Shown: in pieces, positions 32,668 to 44,913 of the stretch
Layout of the letters: the number at the start of each line of letters is the position of its first letter
Numbering within the stretch: position 1 is the first letter of the stretch
NCBI GenBank assembly: GCA_022560025.1
Contig: JAFISE010000064.1
Span: forward strand, 50,004 to 114,003
DNA length: 64,000 nt
Direction: 5' to 3'
Source: Stagonosporopsis chrysanthemi
Lineage: Eukaryota; Ascomycota; Dothideomycetes; Pleosporales; Didymellaceae
Notes under the pieces: generated by a model
Databases searched by the model: none
What the model was told of the DNA's origin: nothing
Seen by the model: the letters and a program-made list of their open reading frames with translations, nothing else
Position numbers and translations under genes: made by a program

Positions 32668-35262
32668 CTAATAGAACTCCGCCAACCCACTAAACTCATC
32701 CAGCCCCTGCAGCCCATTCTCAGGACAACTCCAGTCCCGCTCGTACGCCTTCTTGGGCATAATCCCCGCCGCCAGCCCATGCCGATAACTCCACTGCGTA
32801 TACTTCTCCGTCGTCCACGTCCAGTAGAACCACCCCCAGCCAGCCTCAAACGCGTCCATCTGGCCAATGGCAAACTGGTAGAGCCACTTCCTGTACTGGT
32901 CCGAATAGCCCCCGGCGTCAGCGTTCGCAGGGTCGCACGAGCACTTTTCCGGCTCGGGACACTGCGGCTTGAGGATGCTGGTGGACAAGTTGCCCGTATC
33001 GTAGGTGCCCTCCCAGCGCGTGCCGATGCCGACGTTGTTGATGTACTGCGTGCAGTCTGTGTCGGCCTGGGACCACTCGCCGCACATGGTGGGGCCGAAG
33101 CCCGTGGTTTTGTCCATGCTGCGCAGCGACTGCTGGGTCCATGCCGAGCAGGCGAAGTTGAGCTTGTCGCGGTGCCCGAGCGACAGCTGGTCCACGTTGA
33201 AGATGACATACTGGTGCACGTCCAGCAGCAGGTTGGTGTTGCCTTGCAGCTTGCCCTGCCAGTTGTCCAGCCCCATGAAGCCGTCGCCGAAGACGATAAT
33301 GCCGGTTATGTTGTCGGCGCGGATCTGGTCGATGGCGGTCTGCGTCCAGTTTACAACGCGGTTGGTGTCAAGTTCGACGTTGCGGGGTTCGTTGACAAGG
33401 CCGTACATTGTGACGAGATTTTTGTAGCGTGGCTGCGCGAAGAAGACGGAGAGTTTGTGGTGGATGTCCAGGGTGCGCTGGGCGTTGAGGTCTCCATCTG
33501 TGCCGTTCAGCCATCCAATTACGCCCTGGCGACCGGAGTGGTTCCAGCCGTTTTGACTACCGGGTGCGCCGTGGAGGTCGAGGTTGACGCGTAGGCCGTT
33601 CTGGCGGCAGTACTCGATGCCGCGGAGGAGGTAGCGCCATGAGACTTGGGGAAGATATGGGTCGCCGTCATAGGTCTGTACCATCCAGTAACCGAAGGGA
33701 AAGCGGACGTGGTCGAGGCCGGCAGCGCGGATGTCTTTGAAGGTTTGGCGGTTGATGAAGGTGGAGTAGTGTTCTTCTAATGTTTGCTTTGCCTTGGTAG
33801 GCCCGAGTTTAGTCATCAAGGTGTACTCGTCGACAACACCGTCGCGGGCACCGAATTGTTCGAAGTAGGATGGCGTTATGAACGGTTCGAGATTGAGCCA
33901 GCCACCGACGTTGACACCGCGGATGGGCATCTTGCCGTATTGGAAGGATTCTTGCAGGTTGGGGACTTTGGGGTTGGCTTGCACGTCGTCGTTCCATGTC
34001 GAGTTGAGGCCGATAATGGGGAGTCCACCGACGAGCTGTTTCGTATACGTAACATTGAAGTCTTCGGTGTCATACCACGACCAAGGATCGTATATCCCGC
34101 CCTTGTCCTCCTTAGGAACGCTGTTTGGGTCCTTCCCGTCGAGGTTGCTGTTCGTCGGCCCTGAAGACCCGGCTGCAGCGTCTCCTGAGGATACTGGGTC
34201 GTCGCTCTTCTTGTTTGCCATGAGAACTGCCACAGGAATAATGATTGCCAGGATGATAAGGACTGACACCACGCCTATGATGATCTTTTTCCGCTTCTCC
34301 TTCCTCAACTGTTCTTCCACTGTGAATGGAATGGGCACACTGCCTGCGCCGCCACGCTTCTCCATCATGTATTGGTACTCGTCATCGTCAATCCCACCTT
34401 CTTCCGCCAGCGGACCGCTCACGACTCGACGTTTTCGCTGCTCATTCCTTTGTCGTTTCTCGCGCTGCCTCCTCTCCCGCCTCTCCTCGACCTCGCTTGG
34501 TGTGTACATGGCTTCGTCCCGCCTTCTCCTCTCCCTCTCGTCTTCAGTCCGACTCCCCCTCTTTCCACCCTCCATCCCCGCCAAGTCTCCTAGCATGACC
34601 GCACCCCCCTTGACCTCTCTGCTCTGCCTCTTTCGCCGCCGCTCCTCTCTGTGTTGTCTCCTCTCTTTCTCCCCCAAGAGCTCTCTTTCGCTCTCCTCAG
34701 CATTCTTTCTCCCATCGTCCAGCTTCGCTCTCTTCTTCCCCGCCTTCGCATCCTTCACTCTCTCCTTCTCCAGCGCCTTCTCCTTGCGCCGCACCTCCTT
34801 GAGATAGTCCTCGTCATAGTCGTACCCCCGCCACCCACCATTCTTCTTCGCGATTTCCTTGTCCAGCTTCGCCAGCGCATCCAGACTCAGCGGCGCGCCA
34901 GAGCTCTTTCCACTCGAGCCTTCGGCTGCACTCTCCCTCCTGCTGCGGCGCTGTGGCCGTGGCGCAGGACTCTCCCACTCCGAGTCGCTTTGGTAGCGGC
35001 TGTCCCTTGGCGCACGCGACCTCGACCGTGGCGCGTGGCTCGATGTGCGCGGCGAGGGGCGCAGCAACTCGCCCTGCGAGTCTGTTGCGCGATGCCCCTT
35101 CCTGCGCCGCCCTTCATGTTCGTATGGCGTCCGATGCTCGCTGTCGCGCCGGCGTCGCGGGCGCTCGGTGCCTGAGGTCTCGCCCTGGGACTCGCGCCGT
35201 CTGCGGCGTTCGTCGCCGCGCGGGCGGCGGTGCGACGGGTCGCGCTCGTCGGACGTGGGCAT
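32668..35262 (-). CDS. exgD: Membrane-anchored glucan 1,3-beta-glucosidase D (GH5)
   Basis: An 864-aa intronless type II membrane protein from ATG 35262. Residues 1-326 are cytosolic, extremely Arg/Glu/Ser-rich and probably disordered. One transmembrane helix (about 327-348, IIIGVVSVLIILAIIIPVAV) follows. The external GH5 exo-beta-1,3-glucanase domain starts near residue 430 (IRGVNVGGWLNLEPF). The acid/base Glu is E625 in GLVNEPR and the nucleophile is E729 in CGEWSQ. It releases glucose from the non-reducing ends of beta-1,3-glucan and probably acts in wall remodelling at the cell surface. Aspergillus ExgD has the same layout. Cys pairs near the C-terminus (CPEPEKCSC) may form disulfides. 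Catalytic residues are intact. Confidence 0.92.
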   Translation of the reverse strand: MPTSDERDPSHRRPRGDERRRRRESQGETSGTERPRRRRDSEHRTPYEHEGRRRKGHRATDSQGELLRPSPRTSSHAPRSRSRAPRDSRYQSDSEWESPAPRPQRRSRRESAAEGSSGKSSGAPLSLDALAKLDKEIAKKNGGWRGYDYDEDYLKEVRRKEKALEKERVKDAKAGKKRAKLDDGRKNAEESERELLGEKERRQHREERRRKRQSREVKGGAVMLGDLAGMEGGKRGSRTEDERERRRRDEAMYTPSEVEERRERRQREKRQRNEQRKRRVVSGPLAEEGGIDDDEYQYMMEKRGGAGSVPIPFTVEEQLRKEKRKKIIIGVVSVLIILAIIIPVAVLMANKKSDDPVSSGDAAAGSSGPTNSNLDGKDPNSVPKEDKGGIYDPWSWYDTEDFNVTYTKQLVGGLPIIGLNSTWNDDVQANPKVPNLQESFQYGKMPIRGVNVGGWLNLEPFITPSYFEQFGARDGVVDEYTLMTKLGPTKAKQTLEEHYSTFINRQTFKDIRAAGLDHVRFPFGYWMVQTYDGDPYLPQVSWRYLLRGIEYCRQNGLRVNLDLHGAPGSQNGWNHSGRQGVIGWLNGTDGDLNAQRTLDIHHKLSVFFAQPRYKNLVTMYGLVNEPRNVELDTNRVVNWTQTAIDQIRADNITGIIVFGDGFMGLDNWQGKLQGNTNLLLDVHQYVIFNVDQLSLGHRDKLNFACSAWTQQSLRSMDKTTGFGPTMCGEWSQADTDCTQYINNVGIGTRWEGTYDTGNLSTSILKPQCPEPEKCSCDPANADAGGYSDQYRKWLYQFAIGQMDAFEAGWGWFYWTWTTEKYTQWSYRHGLAAGIMPKKAYERDWSCPENGLQGLDEFSGLAEFY

Positions 35263-36278
35263 CAGTTGCAGTGGCGGTGAGGAATGAGACGTGCGGGGAT
35301 GGAATGCAGTCCGCTGGCTCGTGGCTGAGCGCTGACGCAGGGACGTTACACACGGGAAGAATTCAAAAACGCTGAAAAGCAGAATGCGGAACGATGATCA
35401 ATTATTGCATATGTACAATGGCCCTGAACTTTCCAAGGCCCTGGGTTGGACACGGCTGAGGCGCTGTTGCTATGGCGATAGCTGTTGCTGTCTTGCCTGA
35501 CGTGGCCGAGCGCAGCGGCTACGCGGCGGCTGGCTTGGACGGGGGACAATATACGAGGCTGCAGGGTGGAGCCTGTACAGCGTGGCCGACGGATAGCTCA
35601 GAACCAAGGCCGCACGAGTTGCTGAGACGCTTAGGAGTACTCAATTGGATCGTGACGAGACGGAGCTCGGCTTGTCGCTCGCTTGGGCTGTGACGCGGGC
35701 ATTTGCAGTCGCCTTTTGCCTTTTACATCTGTAGTCGAACGTTGAGTGCGAATATTAATGCCTGCAGTGCGATCCTGTCATATTCAGGTTGGTATGATGT
35801 GCATGTGCGAGAGGATCTGCTTCGCCGCCGGGCGCAATTCGACGAGGCGATGACATCACATCACGTGTCGTTCACAGTGCCAATGCTGTCCAAGGTTGGC
35901 CAACGTCAAGTATTGAGAGTAATCGTGATCGTTATTGTTTGTTGATGCGCTCGCATCTGTATGGTATCATAAAGTAAAAATGGAAAGTAGCAGGCTTCGC
36001 TCCTAAAAGAGCCTATATGTACAACAAGCCTGCTGCGGTTGTGTACCCTTACGCCTCTAGCCTTGGTAGGTCCGCGGGCGGATGCGCTCGCTCTGAACAT
36101 GCCCGTAATATGTAGCTCACCCCGACTGCCGCCTATAGTGAGGTCATGCGCCTCTCTAATCGGTGTAAGGTTGTAATCGGCGCGGCAGTCCTGGTCGGAA
36201 GAGGGATGCTGGTTGGGCCCATGCTATCATGTGACCCTGCGTGGATGTCGTCGCTCTTCGTGGTGCGGTATCAACAAC
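35263..36278. other. Intergenic
   Basis: Promoter of exgD plus spacer to the NMNAT 3' end. No supported gene; overlapping short frames look spurious. Confidence 0.4.
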
Positions 36279-37202
36279 TCAAGATGACGTAACTGTAGAG
36301 GAGCTTGCGCCGTCCGAATCTTTATTCTTCCCCTTATCAGCGGCCTTGGATTTTTCATCATCGGAAGCGTATAGGCCATGCTCGTAAATGTAGTCGACAA
36401 CCTTATCGGGAATGTAGTAACGAATGCTCTTCCCACGCTTGCGGAACAGGCGGATCTTGGTGGAGGAAACATCGTTCTGAATGAGTTGGGGAATGACTCG
36501 AATGTTGTCCTTCCACTCCTGGAGGCTGACGAGCGCATCATCTAGGACCGTCAGAATCACAATCGTGACAATCGTGTTTCAATACATACCGATATCAGTG
36601 CCGCTGCGCTCGAGGATGAAAGCGCCGTAGACTCCCAAAATCCTCTTCAGATCCTCCTGCGCCCAGAGCCCGGGCGTGCTCATGGTCTGGATCAGGTCGG
36701 CTCCTGCAAGCAAGGCGACGTGAACTTTCTTTTTCTCGCCAGTTGATGTTGCGATTCCACCCATGACGGTGTTCAGCTCATGGTCAAAGTGATCCAGGAC
36801 CTTGACGGTGGGCATGTACTCCTTGTGGAGCGGCTCCCAAGGATCGACGCAAATCCAGCTAGAGCTCTCCCCCACGGCAATCTTCGTCATGTTGATGCGG
36901 TGGTGTGCGGAGGCTAGACCGGCCTTCTTGTAGGCATCACCCACAGGGCTGAAGAAGCCGCCAATGACCTCGTAATCAGTCTCGAACTCGCAGAAGTCGG
37001 TCGCCTCCTCAAACATGCGGAGATGGAGGTTGGTGGGGGGGGAGAAGGATCCGCAGGAGACCAGCACAATAGGCGTCTTCTCGTCGTTCGACAGCTGCTT
37101 CTTCAGCCTTTCTGCGGGGAACTTGTAGTTGTCGAGAGTCATGGTGTCGGTGTTGTCGATACCAGCGTCGCGAGTGATCCCGCTGTTTGCTATCGAAGTC
37201 AT
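36279..37202 (-). CDS. NMA1: Nicotinamide/nicotinate mononucleotide adenylyltransferase (NMNAT)
   Basis: Two exons (37202-36590 and 36541-36279) flank a 48-nt GT/AG intron and give 291 aa. Splicing joins GTDI to DALVSLQEWKDNIRVIP. The nucleotidyltransferase signature GSFSPPTNLHLRMF (about 51-64) supplies the conserved His (H60). The C-terminal ATP-binding block DVSSTKIR is at 228-235. The enzyme makes NAD or deamido-NAD from NMN or NaMN and ATP, the last shared step of de novo and salvage synthesis. ATG 37202 has A at -3. An in-frame ATG at 37412 in weak context (C at -3) would add 70 Arg/Ser/Pro-rich residues resembling a mitochondrial presequence. The tail is Lys/Ser/Asp-rich. Confidence 0.92.
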
Positions 37203-39248
37203 GGTCGCAGCTGAAGGTGAAGGTGAAGTGGAAGTGTGTGAGAGAAGTCTTGGTCGAACCGCGGGGATTGACCTCCGCTCGGAGGGGCGTCGGCTATAAG
37301 GTGAACGGCAGATAGTGCGGCGTGGTGGGCCAGTGAAGAGTGTCAGAGTCGCAGGAGTGTGGTGTGTCGCGGATCTGAAAGGCAGAGTTAATTGACGGCG
37401 ACAGAGCGACATGTGTTCGAGCAGACCTACAACAAATGGTGTCTTCGGATGCAGGCCGCGATGCGCCGGTCGGGTTGAAGTTCCTAGAGCTGGATGCTCA
37501 GGTATGACGCGAGGCTAGGCGACTTCCGGATGTGGAGGGGCAAACTTCAACGGACGGGCAGGCTGGATGCACACGGGGTATAGTGTATCAATGAGGGCGC
37601 GGTCGGAGGGGAGTGCAGGACGAAGGGAAGAGGGCACGCTCGAATTTGTAGGCTGGGTGTAGGCTATAGCTCTAGGCTGCGGTTCCAGCATCCCCGCCGG
37701 TCGATTAGTACACCAGGCCGCCGCAGTCCGTTTGAGCTCGAGACGGACCATGGTCACCGGGACTCCGCGAACGACGCCAAAGCCACACACGGCGTAGTGT
37801 GGAGTCCTCCCCTGCACGGAATCGCGCGCCTGCAGGTGAAACCTCTGCTGCATCTGAACCTTTCGCCAACGTTGGAAATATATCCCGCGACTTGGCGCAA
37901 AGAATTGCGCGATTACTCACGTGCGCCGAATTGCGCGCTGTCGGCCTTCTCCCCACCCTCGCTGTCGTCCGCGCTTCGGCATTGAGATTAAGAGCCGTGG
38001 GATGCTGAGAAATCGAAGGCGTTGGTGCAGGGAATGTGTTGACGAATCTTTGAGAGTCTCGACACAACGCGCTTGGCAGCTCTGCGAGCTCGGGCTCTGG
38101 AGTCCACATACATGCTACATACAGTAGAATCTCAGTTTTGGCTGCTCAATTATACTCTGGATAACCGCCGGCGTGCTTTGCCGCACGCTTCTTTTACACA
38201 GGGTGTTTCAGAGAGCTATAACAGAGTGTTAGCTTGAGCTATATGTAGGCACTACGAGAATGCGGCAATTGCAAAGGATGCCCAGACTGCGGCATGTGGG
38301 GCTGAATGTAGTGTTTGCACGACGCTCTGTCTTTGTCGTCGTGTCTTAAGGACGATCTTGAAGTGTTGATGCACTTGTCAAAGTTGCCTAGACAGGACCA
38401 AAGCAAAGCCAAGAATCACGCAGTGGGGGAGCTTCCCCAAAGGCCAAAGGGCCGTGGGCGTCAAAACCAAGTCTTCGCATGCAGAATGCATGTGCATTGT
38501 TGTGTAGAACATCTGTCGCTGAATGCAAGGCTGAATGAGCTGACCTGACACAGCACCAGAACGGCAAGAATTGTCGACCGTTTCTGGCACGGCAGGAGCG
38601 CACTTCACTCCAGGTAAGCACACGACTACAATCTTTGTCTGTTCTCCAGATCCGCGCAGGTCCTCGATGATCAGCTCCTGCGAATTCGCAGCAAGGGAAC
38701 AGACGAGCGAGTGTCAAGTGAAGGCCGTTTGGCGCTAGACTTCACTGGCTCTCGATTCGTGACTGGGCGTCATTTCCACAATCGATAAGCAACCCAAGCT
38801 TAGGCCGAGTGTCAATGTCGCGGCTGCAGCTCTGCCTGGCTCCACCGTCCCAGCGCACATCTACCATTTCTACATTGCTGCAGAACACTACCGAGCATCA
38901 CACTCGCTTGCTTGTCCAGCTGATACGCTGCCCCAACGCCCTCCTGCCCACTGCATTTCACTGCGTTTGCAGGCAGATTCACCGCACTCGCTTGAGCACG
39001 CCCGCCCATGGCGACTGATGGACTCTAAACCTCGTGAAAGCCCCGACCACCAGCGCAACAGCAGGTACGATAACATTTCGCTCGTTCTTCGACGCCCGTA
39101 GTAAACCTGTCTACTACGACCACCCGCGTCCATTTGCTGCAACCTTCACCCGCGTTCATCTCGCTGGCCGTCCAGAGCTGCCACGGCTAGCACCGCAGCA
39201 ACAGCCAGCACACGCCATCGAGTTTGCTAGAAATACAATCAGGTTCTC
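37203..39248. other. Intergenic, possible bidirectional promoter
   Basis: Includes the optional NMNAT N-terminal extension (37203-37412). A plus-strand ATG at about 37439 opens a short exon-like frame (MVSSDAGRDAPVGLKFLELD) ending at a GTATGA donor-like site near 37501, but I could not find a convincing next exon. The rest is presumed promoter of the UFD4 gene. Confidence 0.4.
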
Positions 39249-41624
39249 ATGTCGTCCAGAGTCACACGCTCGTCTGCGAGGCCTCCTCCAGGCTCCTCCA
39301 ACGAGATTCCGCCGAACCCTCCCGCCCCTCCTCCACCACCCCACTCCGCGCCTGCCACCTCTCGCAAGCGGAAGAAGGGCGCTGTAGAGTCGAACCTAGA
39401 ACACTCCAACGAGGCAGGCGACACGCCACTCACGCGCAGTGGTCGTGCTAAGCGCGCCAAGGTCGAGCCTGATAGCTCGTCTGCTGCAGCCCCAACCCGC
39501 TCTAGGAAGGCAAAGGGCAAAGCAGCCATGACTTCGTCTGGGTATGTTGGAGCTAGTCGAGAAGCGAGGCAAACACTTATATCACGTAGGCCATCGTCAG
39601 ATCCGGTGGCAGAGAAGTCCTCGCGGCGAGGCAAGGGTAGCCGGAAGAGCTCAAGTCAAGGTGATATTTTGCCGCATGATCCACCATCTTCGCCACTTCC
39701 TGACCCAGCGACAGCCACACCTTCAACATCACGCCGCAGTTCGCGGAAATCTGCGAAGACGGACGAGGACGCAAACATGGACGATGCACCCGAGAACAAG
39801 TCTGACGATGATCCACAGACGCCCGGCGACGAGCCTACGAGCGAAGACGGCAACGACGCGGGCGCAGGCACCCGCTATGACGACGATGACGATGAAGAAG
39901 ATGACGACGATCCTTTCACAAGCGGCTTCCTCGGTCGCAACCCACATCACAGCCTCTCGGCGTTACGACAGCTCACCGGGCTCATGTCAGGCACAGCACA
40001 GCGGCTACGGGGGATTCTGGAGCAGCTGAAGTCACCAGATGTATCTCTGCAACTGATTGCTCTACAAGACTTGTCCGAAGTCCTCCTTATGGCGTCTGAA
40101 GACATGCTTGCGGGTCACTTCTCCCCAGACGCATACGTGAAGGAGCTGGTCAAGCTGATGCAGCCGAACGATTTCACCGGCGAGGAGAACCCAGAGGTCA
40201 TGCTTCTTGCCTGTAGATGTCTCGCGAATCTCATGGAGGCTCTGCCTGCGGCTACCGCTAACGTCGTGTACGGGGGTGCAGTGCCAGTCCTGTGTTCGAA
40301 GCTGCTCGAGATCGACTTCATCGACCTTGCTGAGCAATGTCTGAGCACTTTGGAGAAGATCTCAGTCGAGTTCCCTTCCCAAATCGTACGGGAGGGTGGC
40401 CTCACGGCCTGTTTGACGTTCCTCGATTTCTTCGCGACGAGCACGCAACGAACAGCAGTCACGACGGCCGCAAACTGCTGCCGCAACATTCCCGATGATT
40501 CCTTCGCCACCGTTCAAGATGTCATGCCGATCCTGGAGAACATTCTCAATAATAGCGACCAGAAGGTTGTGGAGCAGGGCTGCATCTGCGTGTCACGCAT
40601 TGTTCAGAGCTTCCGACACCAGGAGGATAAACTCGAAGAGCTGGTGAGCCCTGGGCTTTTGAAGGCGATCCTGGCGCTCCTGCTACCGGGCACTACAAAC
40701 CTCATTGGACCGCATATTCACACCATGTTCTTACAGGTAATCGCCTACACAGCCAAAGCAAGCCCGCGTCTGTCAGCCGAACTCCTCAAGATGAACGTTG
40801 TCGATACACTCTATCAGATCTTGACCGGCGTCTCCCCTCCGAGTGGCACAGAGGACGTTGCTGCTAAGATTGACTCGGTTGTCATCATGCAAGCGCTGAT
40901 CCATCGGCCAAAAGATCAGGTATTCGAAACACTCAACGTCATTTGCGAGCTGCTGCCCGACGTTACCGACGACGGGCTTTCGTACCTGGCAGATCTTTTC
41001 GATGCTGGCTATCCCGGACGGGATCACCTACCTTTGTCTTCCGATACCAAGAAGACTAGCAACGAGAAGCGCGTAGCACTTTTTGAGGGGTGCAAGACGG
41101 AGGTTAAGCGCTTTGCAGTCATCCTGCTTCCCACACTCACCGACGCCTATTCGAGTACGGTGAATCTGAATGTTCGACAGAAAGTGCTCACCGCTCAATT
41201 GAAGATGCTTTCTAACCTCGACACCGACATCCTGGAGGAAGCGCTGCGTGCTGTACCCTATGCTTCCTTCCTAGCATCCATCTTCTCACAGCAGGATCAC
41301 CCGACATTGGTCACATATGCTCTGCAGGCCGCCGAGTTACTGCTCAAGCGTCTGGAGTCTATCTACCGCTACCAATTCTATCGTGAGGGCGTAATTGCAG
41401 AAATCTCGGTTCTGGCCAGCCGCCCCACTAAAGCCTTGGAGGTCCGTACAAAAGAGTCTAAGCCAACAGATGTTGTTGAAGTTGTGCCGGAGCCTACCGC
41501 GTCGACCCCCAGCCAAGACACAGACATTCAGGGCGTCGATATTATGGACGTAGAGGTGCAATCAGAGGTCAACGATGATGATGATGACGGCGACGAAGAT
41601 CATGATGCCAATGGTGAGGATCAG

Positions 41625-41659
<35 letters not shown>

Positions 41660-44600
41660 CTCCGATTCCTCATCTGATCAAAGCCCTCTACCTCCACCCA
41701 ACATTGACGACATCATCACGCTACGTGCTAAGAAGTTCATCGAAGTTCACGAGAAAGACAGCGATAAGCTTGTCCGAGATAAGGCATCTGCGGTGTTGGA
41801 TGACTTGAAGTCTCTCGTCAAGGACCTCGAGGGTTGTGTATCGCAGGACAACTCTGACAAGTGCTCTGAACTGTTTACCCGGCTGGCCAAATATTTTGAA
41901 GGCGATGCTCTCGAGAGCATCACGAGCTACGAGTTGAAATCGTCCAAAGTTGTGGACGTCCTACTTGATGTGTTCTCGACTGAGAGTCCTACAAGTGGTA
42001 CAGATCCACGATCACTATTCCTCGAAGCTTTCATGGGTACCAGTAACAAGTACAAGATCAAGACTACTAGCAGTGCCTCTCCAGCGACACCGTTCAGTGT
42101 CTTGGTGAGCAAGCTGCAAGACCTCTTGAGCAGGTCTGAGCACTTCGAGGTCATCACTGTACATCAAAACTCACATGATGGTCGCGGCAGCGCAGCGAAC
42201 ATGTTAGCGAAGCAGCTCCGACTGAAGCTGGTAGCAGAAGACGACTCTGGCATCCCAAAGTCGTATCGGAACATTATGGTGTCGATACACGCCATTGCAA
42301 CATTCAAGGCATTGGACGACTATCTTCGTCCACGCATGCATGTCGCTGCCGAGCGTCCACGAGGTAGTCGAACGCGGGACCAGTTTGCTGCGTACGCTCA
42401 AGCTCTTGCGGAAGGACGCGCACCTCCTCCGCCAGAGACACCCAGCGAGTCCACCAGCCGACCGTCAAAGAAATCACCAAGCTCGAATACGAAGGCGAAT
42501 GAAGACCCTGAGGTGGGGCCCAGCTCTGCATCGCGAGAAAAGACACGTCGCTCAAGCCGTCGTCAACAAACGCAACCGCCCCCACCTCCTCCGCCTCCGG
42601 CGCCAAAAGCTCGCTCAAGTAGCAGCCAGGATCCGCTCGAATGTGCAGACGAGGAGCGTTTGTCTGATCACGATTCCTTGGACGAAAACGCCGCCTTGAA
42701 TGCTATCGTGGATGAGCTTGAAGAAGAGCTGGAGAACGAGCTTGAGGAAGCTCTTGACAACGATGAGCCTGATCCGTCTGCCGTCAGTGTTGAGGTTGCA
42801 TCGACTGGTAAAGCAACAGCTCGCAAAGAAGATGGCACTCGAATTGCCACACCGACCCCAGGCACACCATCGGCGAAGCCTTCCGATCGCCTGAGTACCC
42901 CAGCTTCACGTTTGACTGCCCTTCTGCAAGACAAAGCTTTGCAGCGGAGCCTCTCGTACGCTGCTGCGATCCAATCAACACCCCAAGACTGGCACATCGA
43001 GTTCAGCGTGAATGACCAACCGATCTCAAGTGATACAACTATCTACCGTGTTGTGCACTTCAACCAAGCACAGGCAGCAGACGTGTCGCAACGTACAGTA
43101 TGGAACGCTATTCATACCATCAAGTTCAAGCGCGTAGCTGGTCCTCCTCCGAGCGAGGCATCTGCGCAGACTCCCCCACCAGAATCCAAAGCTGGCGGAC
43201 AGACCATGCCTGCATCTTTGGACAACCATCCCATTACATCGGGCATTCTTCGTCTCCTGAATCTGCTCCATGGCTTAAACTCACACCTTGACGATGTTCT
43301 TTCTGACAACAAAGATCAGATCAAACTGAATGCCGAGCCACTGTCTCAGTTCGTCAACACAAAACTTACAGCGAAGCTCAATCGGCAACTCGAGGAGCCA
43401 CTGATTGTAGCAAGCAACTGCTTACCCAGCTGGAGCGAGGACCTCGCTCGCTTCTACCCTTTCCTGTTCCCTTTCGAATCGCGTCACCTCTTTGTTCAGT
43501 CGACGTCCTTCGGTTATTCTCGATGCATGACGCGCTGGCAGAACACTCAAAACGCGAACGATACTCGCAACGACCGCCATCGTGATGAGCGACCGTTCCT
43601 TGGCAGGCTTCAACGCCAAAAGGTCAGAATCTCGCGGTCGAGAATCTTAGAGTCGGCCATGAAGGTCATGCAGCTTTATGGACATTCGCCCAGCGTACTA
43701 GAAGTGGAGTATTTCGAGGAAGTGGGTACAGGTCTGGGACCCACTCTCGAGTTCTACTCTACAGTCTCCCGAGAATTTTCCAAGAAGAAGCTCAAGATCT
43801 GGCGGGAAAATGACTCCAATGGTACTGATGAGTACGCATTTGGCAAACGAGGCCTGTTTCCGGCCCCGATGAGCGCACAGCAAGCTGCTTCAGACGACGG
43901 TGAGAAGAAGCTTGAAATGTTCAAGGTTCTGGGTAAGTTTGTTGCGCGCTCAATGCTAGATTCGCGCATCATCGATGTATCCTTCAATCCCACGCTCTTC
44001 CGTCTCAGCGACAGCAGCAGTACGGCCATCACTCCCTCACTTGCAACCATCAGGACTGTGGATGAGGACCTCGCTAAGTCCTTGCGGCTGTTAAAGAGGT
44101 TCGCAGACGCTAAACGGCAGATCGACCTGGACCAGGATAAGACTGAGGCACAGCGGGCGGAGGCTGCTCAGGCAATTCGCTTCCAGGATTGCACAGTCGA
44201 AGACCTGGCGCTCGATTTCACATTGCCTGGCTATCCTTCCATCGAGCTGGTTGAAAATGGCGCGCACAAAGCTGTCACCATTCACAATGTTGGCCTGTAC
44301 GTTGACAGCGTACTCGACTTTACCCTCGGCTCGGGGGTCAAGCGTCAAATCGATGCTTTCGGTGCAGGGTTCTCGGAGGTGTTTCCTTACTCGGCCTTGC
44401 GGGCCTTCACACCAGACGAACTCGTCATGTTGTTCGGCAGAAACGACGAGGATTGGTCGCTTGAGAGTAAGTCGCTCAACGTATGCATGCAAGACAGAGC
44501 TAACATATGTCATTAGCTCTTATGGACTCTATCAAGGCCGACCATGGCTACAATCTGGACAGTAAGAGCGTCCGCAACCTGCTCACTACCATGAGCCAGT

Positions 44601-44913
44601 ACACACCGGAGGAGCGTCGGGTCTTCCTTCAATTCATCACTGGCAGCCCGAAGCTCCCTATTGGCGGTAGGCAAACCATGATTTCATGTTGCGATTCTAG
44701 CACTAACGCGCAACAGGCTTTAAGAGTCTCACACCAATGTTTACCGTCGTCTGCAAGCCAGCAGAACCACCATACAATTCCGACGACTATCTCCCTTCAG
44801 TCATGACCTGCGTCAACTACCTCAAGATGCCAGACTACAGCACTCTGGACGTGCTGCGCGAGAAGCTGAACGTTGCGGTTAACGAGGGCCAAGGCGCTTT
44901 TCATCTTTCATAG
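39249..44913 (+). CDS. UFD4: HECT E3 ubiquitin ligase Ufd4 (TRIP12-like)
   Basis: Three exons (39249-44466, 44517-44666, 44717-44913) with two 50-nt introns near the 3' end give 1854 aa. Residues 1-215 are basic then acidic and disordered (DDDDDEEDDDDP). An armadillo-like helical region follows (about 225-660; HHSLSALRQLTGLMSGTAQR starts it). Residues 770-810 hold a long Asp run, and 1060-1170 are Pro/Ser/Glu-rich. The HECT domain spans about 1470-1854, with the E2-binding lobe starting near MKVMQLYGHSPSVLEVEYFE. The catalytic Cys is C1821 in VMTCVNYLKMPDY, and the C-terminal GAFHLS is normal. Ufd4 builds chains on N-terminal ubiquitin-fusion substrates for proteasomal degradation in nucleus and cytosol. 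Reading only the first exon would wrongly remove the catalytic lobe. Confidence 0.95.

Noticed and set aside
33878..34807. 309-codon plus-strand frame rich in Ser/Leu/Phe
   Set aside because: Antisense to the Arg/Glu-rich part of exgD. Complementing those codons gives Ser/Leu/Phe automatically.
39249..44516. UFD4 read as one exon ending at 44516
   Set aside because: That end lies inside an intron. Splicing at 44466/44517 and 44666/44717 recovers the catalytic Cys lobe and normal C-terminus.
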